Positions 1 through 12,200 of a stretch of DNA of 64,000 bases are shown here, in pieces. Position 1 is the first letter of the stretch. Every line of letters begins with the position of its first letter. Position numbers and translations under genes: made by a program. The notes under the pieces were generated by a model. That model saw only the letters and a program-made list of their open reading frames with translations, was not told the origin of the DNA and did no database searches. The stretch spans positions 392,501-456,500 of the forward strand of contig OZ026562.1 in assembly GCA_964020155.1 (NCBI GenBank), given 5' to 3'. The stretch comes from Chondrilla cf. caribensis (Eukaryota > Porifera > Demospongiae > Chondrillida > Chondrillidae).

Positions 1-410
1 AGTGGGAGTGGTTTCCGGTAATGCCCACTTAATTACTTCTGGTGATTAATCAATTAATCAATCAGTTACTGTGCACTGATTATCGATTTGAAAATTTTAG
101 CCGATTCCCAGCCCTAGTACATATGTACGTATGTGTGTAGCACATTGAACCTATATAATACTCTTTGCTGAGTAGCTTATCTGTTGAGTGGGAATTCACT
201 GTTGCTTCAACTCTTCTCAGGTAAAAGTACATTCTTAAGACAGAATGCTCTAATGGTAATTATGGGTCAGGTGTGTATATGCACACGTGTGTGACGTACC
301 ATACACAGTACATCTTAATCACACACTCTATATTGCCACACGGTGTGTATACATGTATGTACTCAGTTAATAGTTCAATGTACGTACGTTCATTTGACTG
401 TAATTACGTA
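1..410. other. Non-coding start of window
   Basis: No exon, RNA gene or conserved block is recognisable here. If the MutS-like gene downstream is complete, this stretch would be intron or intergenic DNA between its C-terminal exons and exons to the left of the window. Confidence 0.5.
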
Positions 411-587
411 TACAGTGGAACGTCTCTAATACAAACCTGAATTGCAGAAACCTTTATATTAAGGACACCACTCTGCGTCCCAGTGTACTAATGTTGTGTA
501 TTGAATAACCTCTGAATTGAGGAAACCTTCGTAATAAGGACTCAAATTAAGGTCCCAAAGTGTCCTTAATAGAGAGGTTCCACTGTA
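411..587. mobile_element. MITE with terminal inverted repeats and TA target site
   Basis: The element starts TACAGTGGAACGTCTCTAAT and its far end, read on the other strand, starts TACAGTGGAACCTCTCTATT, so it has near-perfect terminal inverted repeats flanked by TA. It is about 175 bp and has no coding capacity. CAGTGGAACCTC-type ends with a TA duplication are typical of non-autonomous Tc1/mariner/pogo elements in invertebrates; that family assignment is from memory. It lies just upstream of the first visible MutS-like exon, possibly in its intron. Confidence 0.75.
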
Positions 588-640
588 TCCACTATTGAAC
601 AACACATCTCAAGACGGCCATATTGTTTCTCACTGATCAG

Positions 641-1436
<796 letters not shown>

Positions 1437-1560
1437 GACCAGTTTTAGTTTTGGAACACTTTACATTGAGGACATGTATTGTATAATCGTAATCTTATTT
1501 TGATTCCAAACCACCAGTGAATGGATATGACCCAGTTCAGCTTCATTAGATTGGATTTCC

Positions 1561-1647
1561 ACTGCTATGTACAGCTGGTATTGGGACACACTGCTATGTA
1601 CAGCTGGTATTGGGACACACTGCTATGTACAGCTGGTATTGGGACAC
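1561..1647 (+). repeat. 29-bp tandem repeat, 3 copies
   Basis: Three consecutive copies of a 29-bp unit beginning ACTGCTATGTACAGCTGG. The equivalent position downstream of the decayed MSH copies (near 8836 and 31578) has a single unit, so the expansion is specific to this duplication unit. Confidence 0.9.
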
Positions 1648-2120
1648 ACTCTAGATGTGTATGCACTGGCTGTAAGTATGTATCATATACAATACATTAC
1701 AAGTTGATCACCAAGTGCACTTAATTAATGGTATTATACTACTCCTCAAGTAGTTTGACAGAACATGGTAAAGGTAGTGCATTGAGGAGTGTAATATTAT
1801 CAGCACAAACCAGCATTGAATACTATAATAGATATCTATATAATCATGCAATAATAATTATGTGTATAAAATGTACAGATTATCATAATATGTTCCGATT
1901 ATCATTATTATTACTTAAGTTGAGTTGATTACAGTACGTGTACATGTACACACATTGGAGTACATATCCAAATGCTAATTACAAAACTGTTTAATTCCCA
2001 GCTGGCTACACTAGTCAGAATTATGTTCATAAACTACTGTGTGTGCACATTAGCAAGACATTACACCTTAAGACATTATGGAAAATACTATTACACTTTT
2101 AAAGCCACACATTTCCCAAT
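1648..2120. other. Tail-to-tail spacer between MSH tail and receptor A
   Basis: The spacer lies between the convergent 3' ends of the MSH fragment and receptor A. It holds AT-rich flank shared with the other units, including the ACAAGTTGATCACCAAGTGC block near 1699. No gene is seen. Confidence 0.5.
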
Positions 2121-4043
2121 TTAAGGATATTCAATTTCTACTTTCATAGGCTGCTCCTCCTCGATGGTGGTATCACTTATAATGCCCTCATGAAGTTCAC
2201 CTTCTGTACCTCCCTCCTCCACCTGAGTTGACTCATAAGCAGTGTTCTTGTGCTCCTCCTCGATGGTGGTATTACTTACAATGCCCTCATAAAGTTCACC
2301 TTCTGTACCTCCCTCCTTCACCTGAAGTGACTCATAAGCAGGGTTCTTGTCCATTTCAATGGGGTCACCAACAGTACTGTACACCATCCCTCCAGTGAGC
2401 CCATCTTGTACTGTGTGCATGTACTCGTACTCCTCTTTAACTGGGATAGGTTTCCTGAACAAAGCAATTGGAAGTTCATATCATAAAACTGCATTTACTA
2501 TAACATAATACATACTGTGTATAGTATTACAATACATGCATATGTACATAGATACATATTATATCAATATTTATACAGTACATAACATTCATACAAAAGT
2601 TCAAAAACGTATGAAATAGATTTAGTGCATTTACATGACAAGGTGTGCAGTGTAACATACACAACAAACCTGTTCCTCATCCATCTTCTAATGCACAGGA
2701 TCAATACAATTATTACTATAGCGGCAAGTAATATTGCGGAGAACACAACAAATACACACATAGTCACAACGATGGCAGCAGATGGGGGTGATGTGGGAGG
2801 ATCTGGAGTGCATTGTGGAACTATGTCCAGTGACCGCTCGACCTGACAGGTACTGTTGACCCTCAGCTCCTGTTGGAACACTGTTAGTAGAGGACCAGAG
2901 GAGACCCAGGACTGAAGAAGGGAGAGTGGGTTTGTTGGGGAGTTCCTTATGTACTGGTAGAATATTTGAGCCCGAAACACCACAGTCTGGTCACTGTCTG
3001 TACCAAGACAGCTGAAGAACGGTCCAGCTGTGTAGTTTATGTTGCAGTTGGAACAATTTGTCATCACATTTCGAATGCTCTCACTGATATTGGAGAGTTT
3101 GCTATCACCATTTGAACCCTGTGGCAGAACATACACTGAATAGAGATGCACACACTTATTTAATTTACTTGAATGTATAGTAAGCATCTATGCACATGTT
3201 CACATGCAACTATATAATACATATTAGAACAGGCAAATACAGTACATGTGGTTGTAGGCAGTACAGACCACTCACTATCCAGGTGAGGCAGTTTGACACT
3301 GGAGAAAGGTAGAGCTGTATTGAGGTGGTGTTCTCAGGGTCTGTGCGTACAATAAGAATGTGTTATACTTATATTATGTTTTGTGATGAAAAACACCTGA
3401 CAGTGGACATCATGATGCACATGATGTTTGTGTTGACATGTTTACATGTAAACAACTCACTCTCAGTGATTGCACCTGTGACAAGACACATCATAACAGA
3501 TAGGTTATTGTTCTTCTCAACATCAACAAGTCATTACGTGTACCAACCAGTTATTGTGTACCGCCGATCAACTTTCATGTTTAACAATCCATCCATCACA
3601 CACACCACCACAATCAGTCAATGCGCAATGACATTGCTCACCTATGGCATAGTGAGCCTGACCAATACATATTGGCTCTGTCCCATAATTAAATTCGGCC
3701 TGACAGATGTATAGTCCGTTGTGAGCTGCTTGGAAGTTGTTGAACGTCAAAGTAACATAATAACTAGTGCGAGTGCTGATACTATAGTTCCTTGCAATGT
3801 ACTTAGAGATGGTTGTATCAGGCAATGTATCATCGCCGATTGGACTGGACAAGTCATTAATATAGAAATCAAAAGATGAGGACAATCCAATCTCTACCCT
3901 ACAGAAAACAGTGAAGGATGATCCTGCTATGATATTGTACCAACTGTCGTGATTATTAGTACTGGACTGTACACTTGATGGAGGGGTCAGACTGACTGTA
4001 CCGAGGCACTGTCCACCAGTTGGTGAGTACAGAGAGAGGAGAT
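2121..4043 (-). CDS. Receptor A: single-Ig transmembrane receptor with NPxY tail
   Basis: Exons in transcript order: 3642-4043 (V-like Ig with FCRV and YICQA cysteines), 3461-3475 (15-nt microexon), 3276-3340, 2670-3118 (juxtamembrane plus transmembrane), 2121-2454 (cytoplasmic tail). All junctions are GT-AG and the frame stays open for about 421 aa. The juxtamembrane region carries an NCSNCN pair and SCLGTDSD, then a helix of about 25 residues and a basic RRWMRNR stop-transfer. The tail has VYSTV, NPAYESL, LYEGI and NTAYEST tyrosine sites. Relative to D it lacks every other Ig and all FN3 exons. The signal-peptide exon is not identified. Function is unknown; an adhesion or recognition receptor is inferred. 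Confidence 0.75.
3461..3475 (-). other. 15-nt candidate microexon in receptor A
   Basis: On the minus strand the order is acceptor TGTCTTGTCACAG, then GTGCAATCACTGAGA, then donor GTGAGTT. The acceptor and first 12 nt equal the start of the second ectodomain exon of B-E. The last 3 nt, donor and following intron equal the end of the fourth ectodomain exon. The length and phase keep the frame, adding Gly-Ala-Ile-Thr-Glu. Skipping it would also keep the frame. Confidence 0.6.
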
Positions 4044-5164
4044 CTGTGGGTGAGAATGAGGACATGAGGTAGACACAGTCAAAGTCTAGTCACTTGCACA
4101 AAATGATAGGTTCCAACTCCCATGGATGTAGCAACAGTGAAGAACTACTAGGAACTGACATGTACTATCAAGATGTCGAAAAATATCATTGAATTGAGGA
4201 AATGATATATATAATACATACAAGGAATAAGAGAGTACAATAAATATTATGTAGCAGGACAAGGTAAATTGTACAGTATTCATACCACATCATTCCAGCA
4301 AGTCAATTCAGCTCAGACATGTTTCATTAGAGAATGAGCCACTGTTCAATTGCATGTTTCATTTTTGATTGCACATGTATTGACTGGACACTGCACTACA
4401 ATCAGTGTGGGCAGTGGTACAAGGTGTGTACAGGTGAGGGAGTGTAGGATAGTGGAGATCATGGCAACAGCACATACCTGGGAAATGCCATGTGTGCATG
4501 TCACCCAGTAACAGTGAATTACTACATGATAGCACATTACCACAAGGTTAACTTCTGATAACAGACTATGAAGAGCCATGCATCAATACCCTGTGTTATT
4601 GATGTACAGTCGTCCACTGATATGCACATGTCCTTAACTAACAGTAAAGTACTAAATGTAAAGGTAATATGTTGTATACCAGATATACACAAAATATAGC
4701 GAGTTTACAGGTCGTAATATCCACGAACGACCCACCCACCACCCAACCATCACTCATCACCCATCCAACGATCCACCATCCAACGATCAACCTTCGAACT
4801 CACAGCAGATAATAATCGACAGTGTCAATGCTGACATGTTCAATTCCCGAGATCCTGTTCGGAAGATATCTCTGTTTGATAATAATTGTTAGAAAAAAAT
4901 CCTTGTCGGCGCGGCAGGGGACTCTGTGATCAAAAAGCGAGTAAAATAAATTGGATTACCGAGTGTCAATAGGTTTAAACACAATAATAGCGTTTTAGTG
5001 CTATTTTACAGTGAAGTTTAAACGCCCACAAACACTAAAATGTGATAAGGGCTGGGCTTCGACATGGACCATTGACATCGGTTGTTCCTACGGTACACGC
5101 TGTATACGTCACAGACGAACCAACTCGCACGTACATGTGACTCAGTTTAATTGCTAATTCTTAC
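4044..5164 (-). other. 5' flank / intron region of receptor A
   Basis: This region is shared with the 5' flanks of B, C and D. It contains a candidate leader ORF starting at 4579 (MALHSLLSEVNLVV...), whose paralogue upstream of C starts at 30569 and would splice in phase 1 into the first Ig exon. In A the frame at the corresponding donor does not fit, so this is a candidate or decayed signal exon only. A CCATC-rich simple repeat lies at about 4725-4790. Confidence 0.3.
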
Positions 5165-5400
5165 CCTGTCTTCAATTTCTGTTGTGATTCCGTCTCAAGC
5201 GATTCGTGTAGCACACACGAGCTGTTTCTGTCGTTAACTATGGGGCCTGGGCCACTGGGAGGAAACGGTAGTGATGTCACGTCATATTGCATATCGTTCA
5301 CGTGATCAACAACTGCGTTGCAAGGCCAAGTCGCTTCCTTTAGCTCCTGTGCCTGGAGGAGCCTCGAACCTAACATATATCACTTCCCTGCGTGCAAAAT
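5040..5400 (-). promoter_or_regulatory. Conserved upstream block of receptor A (candidate promoter / 5'UTR exon)
   Basis: The block recurs upstream of A, A', B, C and D. It includes CACGTACATGTGACTCA, a CGTCTCAAGxGATTCG core and, on the minus strand, a splice donor (here GACAGG|GTAAGA, exon end at 5165). Reading frames across it are not conserved between copies (D has early stops), which fits a non-coding first exon better than protein. Promoter activity is inferred only from position and conservation. Confidence 0.4.
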
Positions 5401-5424
5401 ATTGTCGATAACTCCTGAACCCCT

Positions 5425-6173
5425 AAGTCCTGTACAATGTACTCTCGCTAGTCATGGCTGCTCTACTAGAAAACTTGAAGTCTTGGATAACAGGTACATA
5501 ATACCATGATTGATGTGATGGTGAAGTACTATTGCTCACTACTTGGCTGAAGATTTCACCTGATACACCAGGATCTGAATTAAGCACTAGTGTAACATGA
5601 CCACTACTTGCACCAGTTGGACTAGTGGGGTCATAGATCCAGTTATTATCATAGAACTCTTCTCTAATTTGTACTTCAACATAGATTGGCTCATTACTAT
5701 CGTACACTTGGTAACGTGGTGTTACCGGGGTGACAGTGATCGCACCTGTGACAAGACACATCATAACAGATGAGTTATTGTTGTTCTCAACATCAACCAG
5801 TCATTACGTGTACCAACCAGGTATTGTGTATGTGTACCCCCCTCCCCAATCAATTGTCATGTTTAACAATCCATCACACATTCACCACAATCAGTCGTGT
5901 ACACACACAATGACACTGCTTACCTGTGCCATACTGAGCATAACCAATCTGTGTTGACTCTGTCCCATCAGTAGTGTCGGTCTGACAGATGTATCGTCCG
6001 TTGTGAGCTGCTTGGAAGTTGTTGAATGTCAAAGTAACATTAACACTATTGGTACCAATGCCATCAGTTTTGTCTCATTAGTGATGGGACTGGTCAAGTT
6101 GTCTATGTAGAAATCAACATCAAATGAACCACTAGGATGCTGTACGTCACTGGTGAGTACAGAGAGAGGAGAT
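5425..6173 (-). pseudogene. Receptor fragment A': second-domain exon plus deleted first Ig exon
   Basis: A second-domain exon (acceptor at 5745) runs to about 5425, where it stops a few bases before its usual splice donor and joins directly onto the upstream-block sequence of A. The first Ig exon (5924-6173) is only 250 nt instead of about 400, with at least two internal deletions that break the frame. No juxtamembrane, transmembrane or tail exons follow in this piece. It is therefore a broken receptor 5' end lying between A and the next MSH copy. Confidence 0.75.
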
Positions 6174-6464
6174 CTGTGGGTGAGTATGTCATTTCATTGA
6201 GAAGTGAAATGCCATGTGTGCATGTCACCCAGTAACAGTGAATTGCTACATAGCACAATACCACAAGGTTAACTTCTGATAACAGACTATGAAGAGCCAT
6301 GCATCAATACCCTGTGCTATTGACGTACAGTCATCCACTCATATGCACATGTCCTTAACTATCAGTAAAGTACTAAATGTAAAAGGTATATTGTACACCA
6401 ATGCACCACCAGAAAATAGCGATTTTATAGGTCGTGTATGTGATATCAAGGGCCAACCCACCAG

Positions 6465-6560
6465 CCAACCATTAACCACCCACCAACCAACCATTAACCA
6501 CCCACCAACCAACCATTAACCACCCACCAACCAACCATCAAACACCCACCAACCAACCAT
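6465..6560 (+). repeat. 22-bp minisatellite (CCATTAACCACCCACCAACC family)
   Basis: About four tandem copies of a 22-bp C/A-rich unit in the 5' flank of A'. A related but irregular C/A-rich tract occurs in the flank of A at 4725-4790. Confidence 0.85.
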
Positions 6561-6839
6561 CACCCATCACCCATCCAACGATCCACCTTCGAACTCACAG
6601 CAGATGGTAATCGACAGTTTCAATGCTGACATGTTCAATCCTCCGAGATCCAGTTTGATGGATGTCTCTGTTCGATGATAAATACTAGAAAAAAATACCG
6701 TGTGACTTGCGGCGTGGCAGCTAGGGGACTCAAACTGCGATCAAAAAGCAAATAAAATATTTGGATAACTGAGTGTTAATATATTTATACAAAATATATA
6801 TAGTGTTTTAGTTCTATTTTATAGTGAAGTTTTAACCAC

Positions 6840-7200
6840 CAGAAACACCAAAATGTGGTGCAGACTGGGCTTCGACATGGACCATTGATATCGGTTGTTC
6901 CTATGGTCCATGCTGTACGTCATAGACGAACCAACTCGCACGTACATGTGACTAAGACACTTGAATTGCTAATCCTTACCGCGTGTTCAGTTTCTGTTGA
7001 GATTTCGTCTCAAGAGATTCGTGTAGCCGGAGCTGCTACTGCCGGTGAGGAGTGGGGTTCTGGGTGCAGACACTGTTTTATACCCTAGGCCTATACTGCA
7101 TGTACGTCATACACGTGATCTGCCGCCTCTCAGGGAAGCGATTGCCTTCCTTTAGCTCCTTCTGCGCCTTGAGATGTTGAGATCTCCCCATCATTGTAGG
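6840..7200 (-). promoter_or_regulatory. Conserved upstream block of fragment A'
   Basis: Copy of the upstream block described for receptor A, with donor ACGCG|GTAAGG (exon end at 6980). Since A' is broken, this copy is probably orphaned unless it drives something in the reverse direction. Confidence 0.35.
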
Positions 7201-7303
7201 CCGTATACCGAGTGGACCTCTATAATCCACCCACATGTTGATATTTCAACGTAGCCTTGTAGGTTGCCACAAATAGAATAGACGTATCAGAAAAAGTGTG
7301 CCT

Positions 7304-7365
<62 letters not shown>
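7304..7365 (+). repeat. (TG)n microsatellite before the MSH pseudogene
   Basis: Equivalent to the (TG)n intron at 822. It marks the point where the receptor 5' block joins MSH sequence in unit 2. Confidence 0.95.
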
Positions 7366-7366
<1 letters not shown>

Positions 7367-7403
7367 ACATGTGATTATTATCCCGATTCCAGTGGTTGTT
7401 GTT

Positions 7404-7823
7404 CATAGGATGCAGTACCTCAACTAGTGAAGGACTGAGTGTGGCTCAAGCAGTTTTGGAACATGTCCACAACAAAATTGGTCAGTAACATGAGGTGGAC
7501 TGTGAATTAGAACTTCCCCTACTGTCTGTCTCCTGCCCATTCCCTGCAGGGTGTAGGACACTGCTGGCCACTTACGTCCATGGTTTGAGCATTGGAGCTT
7601 ACAAACTGGTTGCTAAGTGATCTGACAATGATGTCATGTTTACCTATCAGATTGAGGTACAGTATGTGTGCATGTGCCAGTAGGGCACAGTGTATGTATC
7701 TGTTGATGTCTGCTTGTAATCTTCCCATCCCACACAGCCTGGGTCTAGTGGATATTCATATGGCATTGATGTTGCTGAGTCAGCAGGTCTACCTCCAGAA
7801 GTGATTGCCAGGGCTAGAGAGCA
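7404..7823 (+). pseudogene. MutS/MSH tail, decayed duplicate 1
   Basis: Closely similar to 956-1425 including introns, but the conserved GRGTST codons are changed (GATGCAGTA replaces GACGTGGCA), one CGA codon has become TGA after GTTGCTAAG, and about 23 nt are deleted in the third exon. The exon with MGSFVPA is absent. The last exon breaks off after GCTAGAGAGC and continues into antisense ARMC2-like sequence. Confidence 0.88.
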
Positions 7824-8340
7824 GATGGGGAGCAGGCCACAGCATTCATACAGCACCTTCCTTGTCTCATCCTCTGTGGTGGTGTTGTTACCCAGAACAA
7901 AGCACACACGAATCACAAGATCCTAAGACGCATCATGTATCAAAGTTACACTAGTTGCATATAATATTATGTACTTGTATGGATATGTCGATGCATGCAT
8001 ACATTGATATGTGCATATACATACGTACATACAATTGGTGTAATTATACCATCTCAGAGTAGGATAGGTACAGTATGTACATAGACACACATGTTTGAAC
8101 AGCAGTGGATACATTTATACATATGTATGTACGTACATACGCATGCACAATATGTGCATATACACATACACATGTACGTACATTTGTACATTATACAGCA
8201 CACACACATCAGAGTACGACGGTTCACTGAATACACTCACTGGGTTGCTAGCATGAAGTTCTAGCAGTTCACAGAAGGACGGTAGGACTTCCCTACATGA
8301 CCCAAATGCCATGCAACAGTCACTGTGTAGCGTCAGCTTG
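7824..8340 (-). pseudogene. Two ARMC2-like armadillo exons (fragment)
   Basis: Exon 8241-8340 has acceptor CTTCCCTGCAG and donor GTGAGTG and encodes SDCCMAFGSCREVLPSFCEL. It splices in phase 0 to an exon starting at 7922 that encodes DLVIRVCFVLGNN and EDETRKVLYECCGLLPI. The LVIRVxFVLGN phrase and helix spacing resemble armadillo repeats of ARMC2 as I remember them; this is family-level recognition, not an alignment. The second exon is cut where it meets the MSH relic. No other exons of this gene are visible. Confidence 0.5.
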
Positions 8341-8673
8341 CTGCAGGGAAGAATACACACATACAGTGCATGTAAGATATGTTCAATACATACATATGTA
8401 TATTAATACACATACATACAGTGTGTATGCAACTACAAATAATACAATTTACTGCACCTATGTATGTACATAGTACACATAAAACTCAAGCAATACTTTG
8501 CAGATGAATTAGTAAATACTTTATGGGATGCATGCATGTACACATGTATGTATTCATGTACATACGTACATACAAAATGTACGTGTTACATATGTATGTA
8601 CAGTATGTACACAAACACACCATACCTGAACAATCGGGACGCAACAAACATGAGTTCTTCATCACTCTTGTGG

Positions 8674-8675
<2 letters not shown>

Positions 8676-8722
<47 letters not shown>

Positions 8723-8732
8723 CACACACAGT

Positions 8733-8766
<34 letters not shown>

Positions 8767-8777
8767 CACACACACAG

Positions 8778-8824
<47 letters not shown>
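8676..8824 (+). repeat. (CA)n microsatellite
   Basis: Long CA run with a few CG and GT interruptions, between the ARMC2-like fragment and the 3' flank of receptor B. The rest of 8341-9206 holds TACA/TGTA-rich simple sequence and the MSH 3'-flank homologue near 8836-8950; no gene is seen. Confidence 0.95.
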
Positions 8825-8826
<2 letters not shown>

Positions 8827-9206
8827 TTGATTGCACTGCTATGTACAGTTAGTATTGGGACATACTCCAGGTTGATGTGCATGATTGCATTAGCTGCAAG
8901 TACATATTATGTACAATAGATTACAAGTTGATCAAGTGTGCACACAACTTGATGGCATTAGTACGTATATCTGAATAATAAGGATAACACACAAGGAATT
9001 TTTATTCCATTATCTGATGAAGAATAGCAAATAAATTTATGTAGATACATATTATATATAAGAATAACGAAAAACAGTATGATTAGATCTGGTGTATGGT
9101 CTACTGTATGTACGTACGCACTATGTACAAAGTTAGTTTGGAAACACAAAACTGCTTTCAAACATTACAAATCACACAATCCCCATATTAAAGGTTTGTA
9201 CTCTCT

Positions 9207-12200
9207 TCATAAACATTCAATGTAGTCGTAAGAATATTCTACTTCTGTGTCTCCCTCCCCTCCCTGAGTTGACTCATAAGCAGGGTTCTTCTCCATTTCA
9301 ACATGGTCTCCTTCTGTACCTCCCTCCCTTCCCTGAGTTGACTCATAAGCAGGGTTCTTCTCCATTTCAACATGGTCTCCTTCTGTACCTCCTTCCTTCC
9401 CCTGAGTTGACACATAAGCAGGGTTCTTCTCCATTTCAACATGGTCTCCTTCTGTGTCTCCCTCCTTCCTCTGAGTTGACTCATAAGCATGGTTCTCCTC
9501 AAGTATGGTAAAATTTGGAATGTAGTCGTAAGAATATTCTCCTTCTGTGTCTCCCTCCTTCACCTGAGTTGACTTATAAGCAGGGTTCTTCTCCATTTGA
9601 ACATGGTCTCCTTCTGTGTCTCCCTCCTTCCCCTGAGTTGACTCATAAGCAGAGTTCTTGTGCATTTCAATGGGATCACCAACAGTGCTGTACACCATCC
9701 CTCCAGTGAGCCCACCTTGTACCGTCTGCATGTACTTGGACTCCTCTTTAACTGAAATGGCTTTCCTGAACAAAGCAATTGGAAGTTCATATCATAGAAT
9801 TGTGTATAATATGCTGTATACATGTAATACATAGATGTACATACATACATACATCAAACAGACATAGCACTCAATAAAATTTGTTTAAAGTGTACATAAT
9901 ATGTTCAGTGTATTCACATGGAAGGTGATATGCAGTGTAGTACACACAACAAACCTATTCCTCTTCCATCTTATGATACACAGGATCAACACAATCACTA
10001 CAGCAACAATTAACACCAGGAGGACAAAGAGTACACACACAGTCACAATGATGGCAATAGATGAGGATGACATCGGAGGAGGTGGTGATGTAGATGATGT
10101 TGGAGATGGCAGTGATGTAGATGATGGAGGGGAGGTTGATGGAGATATTGAAAGATCTGGAGTACATTGTGGAGCAGTTTCCAGTGACCGCTCAACCTGA
10201 CAGGCACTGTTGACCCTCAGCTGCTGTTGGAGCACTGTTAGTAGAGGACCAGAGGAGACCCAGGACTGGAGAAGGGAGAGTGGGTTTGTTGGGGAGTTCC
10301 TTATGTACTGGTAGAATATTTGAGCCCGAAACACCACAGTCTGGTCACTGTCTGTACCAAGACAGCTGAAGAACGGTCCGGTCGTGTAGGTTATGTTGCA
10401 TTTGGGACAAGCTATCATCACACTTTGGACACTCTCACTGATATCAGACAGTTTGCTATCACCATTAGCATCCTGTGGCAGAACATACACTGAGTAGAGA
10501 TGTGCACACTTATTACTTGAATGTGTAATAAACAGCTATGCACATACACACATGCAACTATGTAATACATATTAGAACAGGCAAATACAGTACATGTGGT
10601 TGGAGGCAGTGCAGACCACTCACTATCCAGGTGAGGCAGTTTGACACTGGAGAAAGGTAGAGCTGTATTGAGGTGGTGCTGTCAGGAACTGTACATGTGA
10701 TAAGAAACCACAACACACATAATATGGGATCAACCTTGGAACAATGTAAGATGAAGTGACCTATATCTAAAGGTATGTACGTAGGGAAGAGCCGTAACAG
10801 TCACATTAGGAGCAGTCGGACCTAATGCAATAAGACAATTATAATACCACACTGGAACGACATGGGGAGACTGTAAGAGATTATATGTAGGTATGTCCCC
10901 ATATTATGTGTACATGCAGTAGGTGGACTGTTGAACAATGTACTACTAATGTCTCACAAAACACTGGGAATATACCAGAAATGTACATATGATAACTGTA
11001 CACATGAGGAATGTACACACGTATGTATGTACATGTACATGTACATGTACACAGGTGGACTGTTAGTTTATACAGCAAACATGTCAAACATCACATCATG
11101 ATCAAACCAGAAGTGTACATGTAACATGTGTACAAATGTACATATGAGGACTCCATGTGTGAGGAATGTGTGTAATCTGGTACACAGAACTGAAAAGTAG
11201 CTGAAACTTGAATTTTAAGAGACAAAAGTGACAGACAAACAACTAACTCACCATTAACATCAAGATTAATAAAGTCGTTGTAGGTGGTGGTTGAGGAGGG
11301 ACTGCCACTGGTCACTTCAGCACTACATGTGTAGTTTCCCTCGTGGTCATCGGGCATAGCAGAGGTGATGGTGTAGACCACCTCACCACGGAACACTCTA
11401 CTGGATGTGAGGAACTCTACAGGACCCACTGTGGTTGTGAGGTTACTCCCGTTGAAGGACAGTCTGAGGTTGTCAGGACGAGGGAAGGACTGGACACTGC
11501 AGGTGATGGTGAGGTTGTCTTTAATGACAACCACCAGAGGAGCTGTTGAGATGGTGAAGTTGGGAGCAGCTGGAGGGGAGGTGGTGGGAAGTAGGGGACA
11601 ACTTTCACATCAAAACACAAAACACTCAAATGTGTTTACGTGTTCTGCAGTACACAAGGTCAATGCAGGTAAACACTCCACAATGAATACAACATAGAAC
11701 TAGAAACCAGCTAATATTGAGATTTCAAACGAAGAATGAAGAAGTGAAGAGATTTGTTCTAAACTAACTACAGGTCACTCATAAACTACTAGGAGCTGAG
11801 AGATTGGAGAGCAGATGCAGGGAATATGGAGACAAAGACAACAAGTTGTTGTGTTGACTTGTTTACATGTAAACAACTCACTCCTTTCAAAGATGTATAT
11901 TGTAGCACTTCCTGTACCTCCCTCACCAGTTACATTACAGGTGTACTCTCCAAAGTCACTGCTAGTGACATTGGATATGGTCAGTACTCCACTGGTGCTC
12001 ACATTAGACCCATCTCGATACCAGACAAAGGAGAATACACTACCAACACAGTCATCAGCTGAACAGGTCAACGTCACACTACCACCAATACCTACCACTT
12101 GCTCTTCCAATGGAGATACGGTCACAGTAGGTGGAACTGAGGATACAGAACACAATGGATGTTGTACACACTTCATCTCAGAACAGGTTGTGTACTTTAC

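Noticed and set aside
4360..4440. Cys-rich plus-strand peptide (CIDWT...CGQWYKVC) repeated at 13750, 30150, 30375 and 49266
   Set aside because: It looks like a zinc-binding motif, but it is antisense in the receptor 5' flank, has no extended ORF, and its conservation is explained by the segmental duplication.
5161..5376. 71-codon ORF in the upstream block of A
   Set aside because: The matching block of D has early stops in this frame, so conservation is not at the protein level.
8464..8919. His/Thr-rich and Cys/Val-rich ORFs across (CA)n/(TG)n tracts
   Set aside because: Pure translations of dinucleotide repeats.
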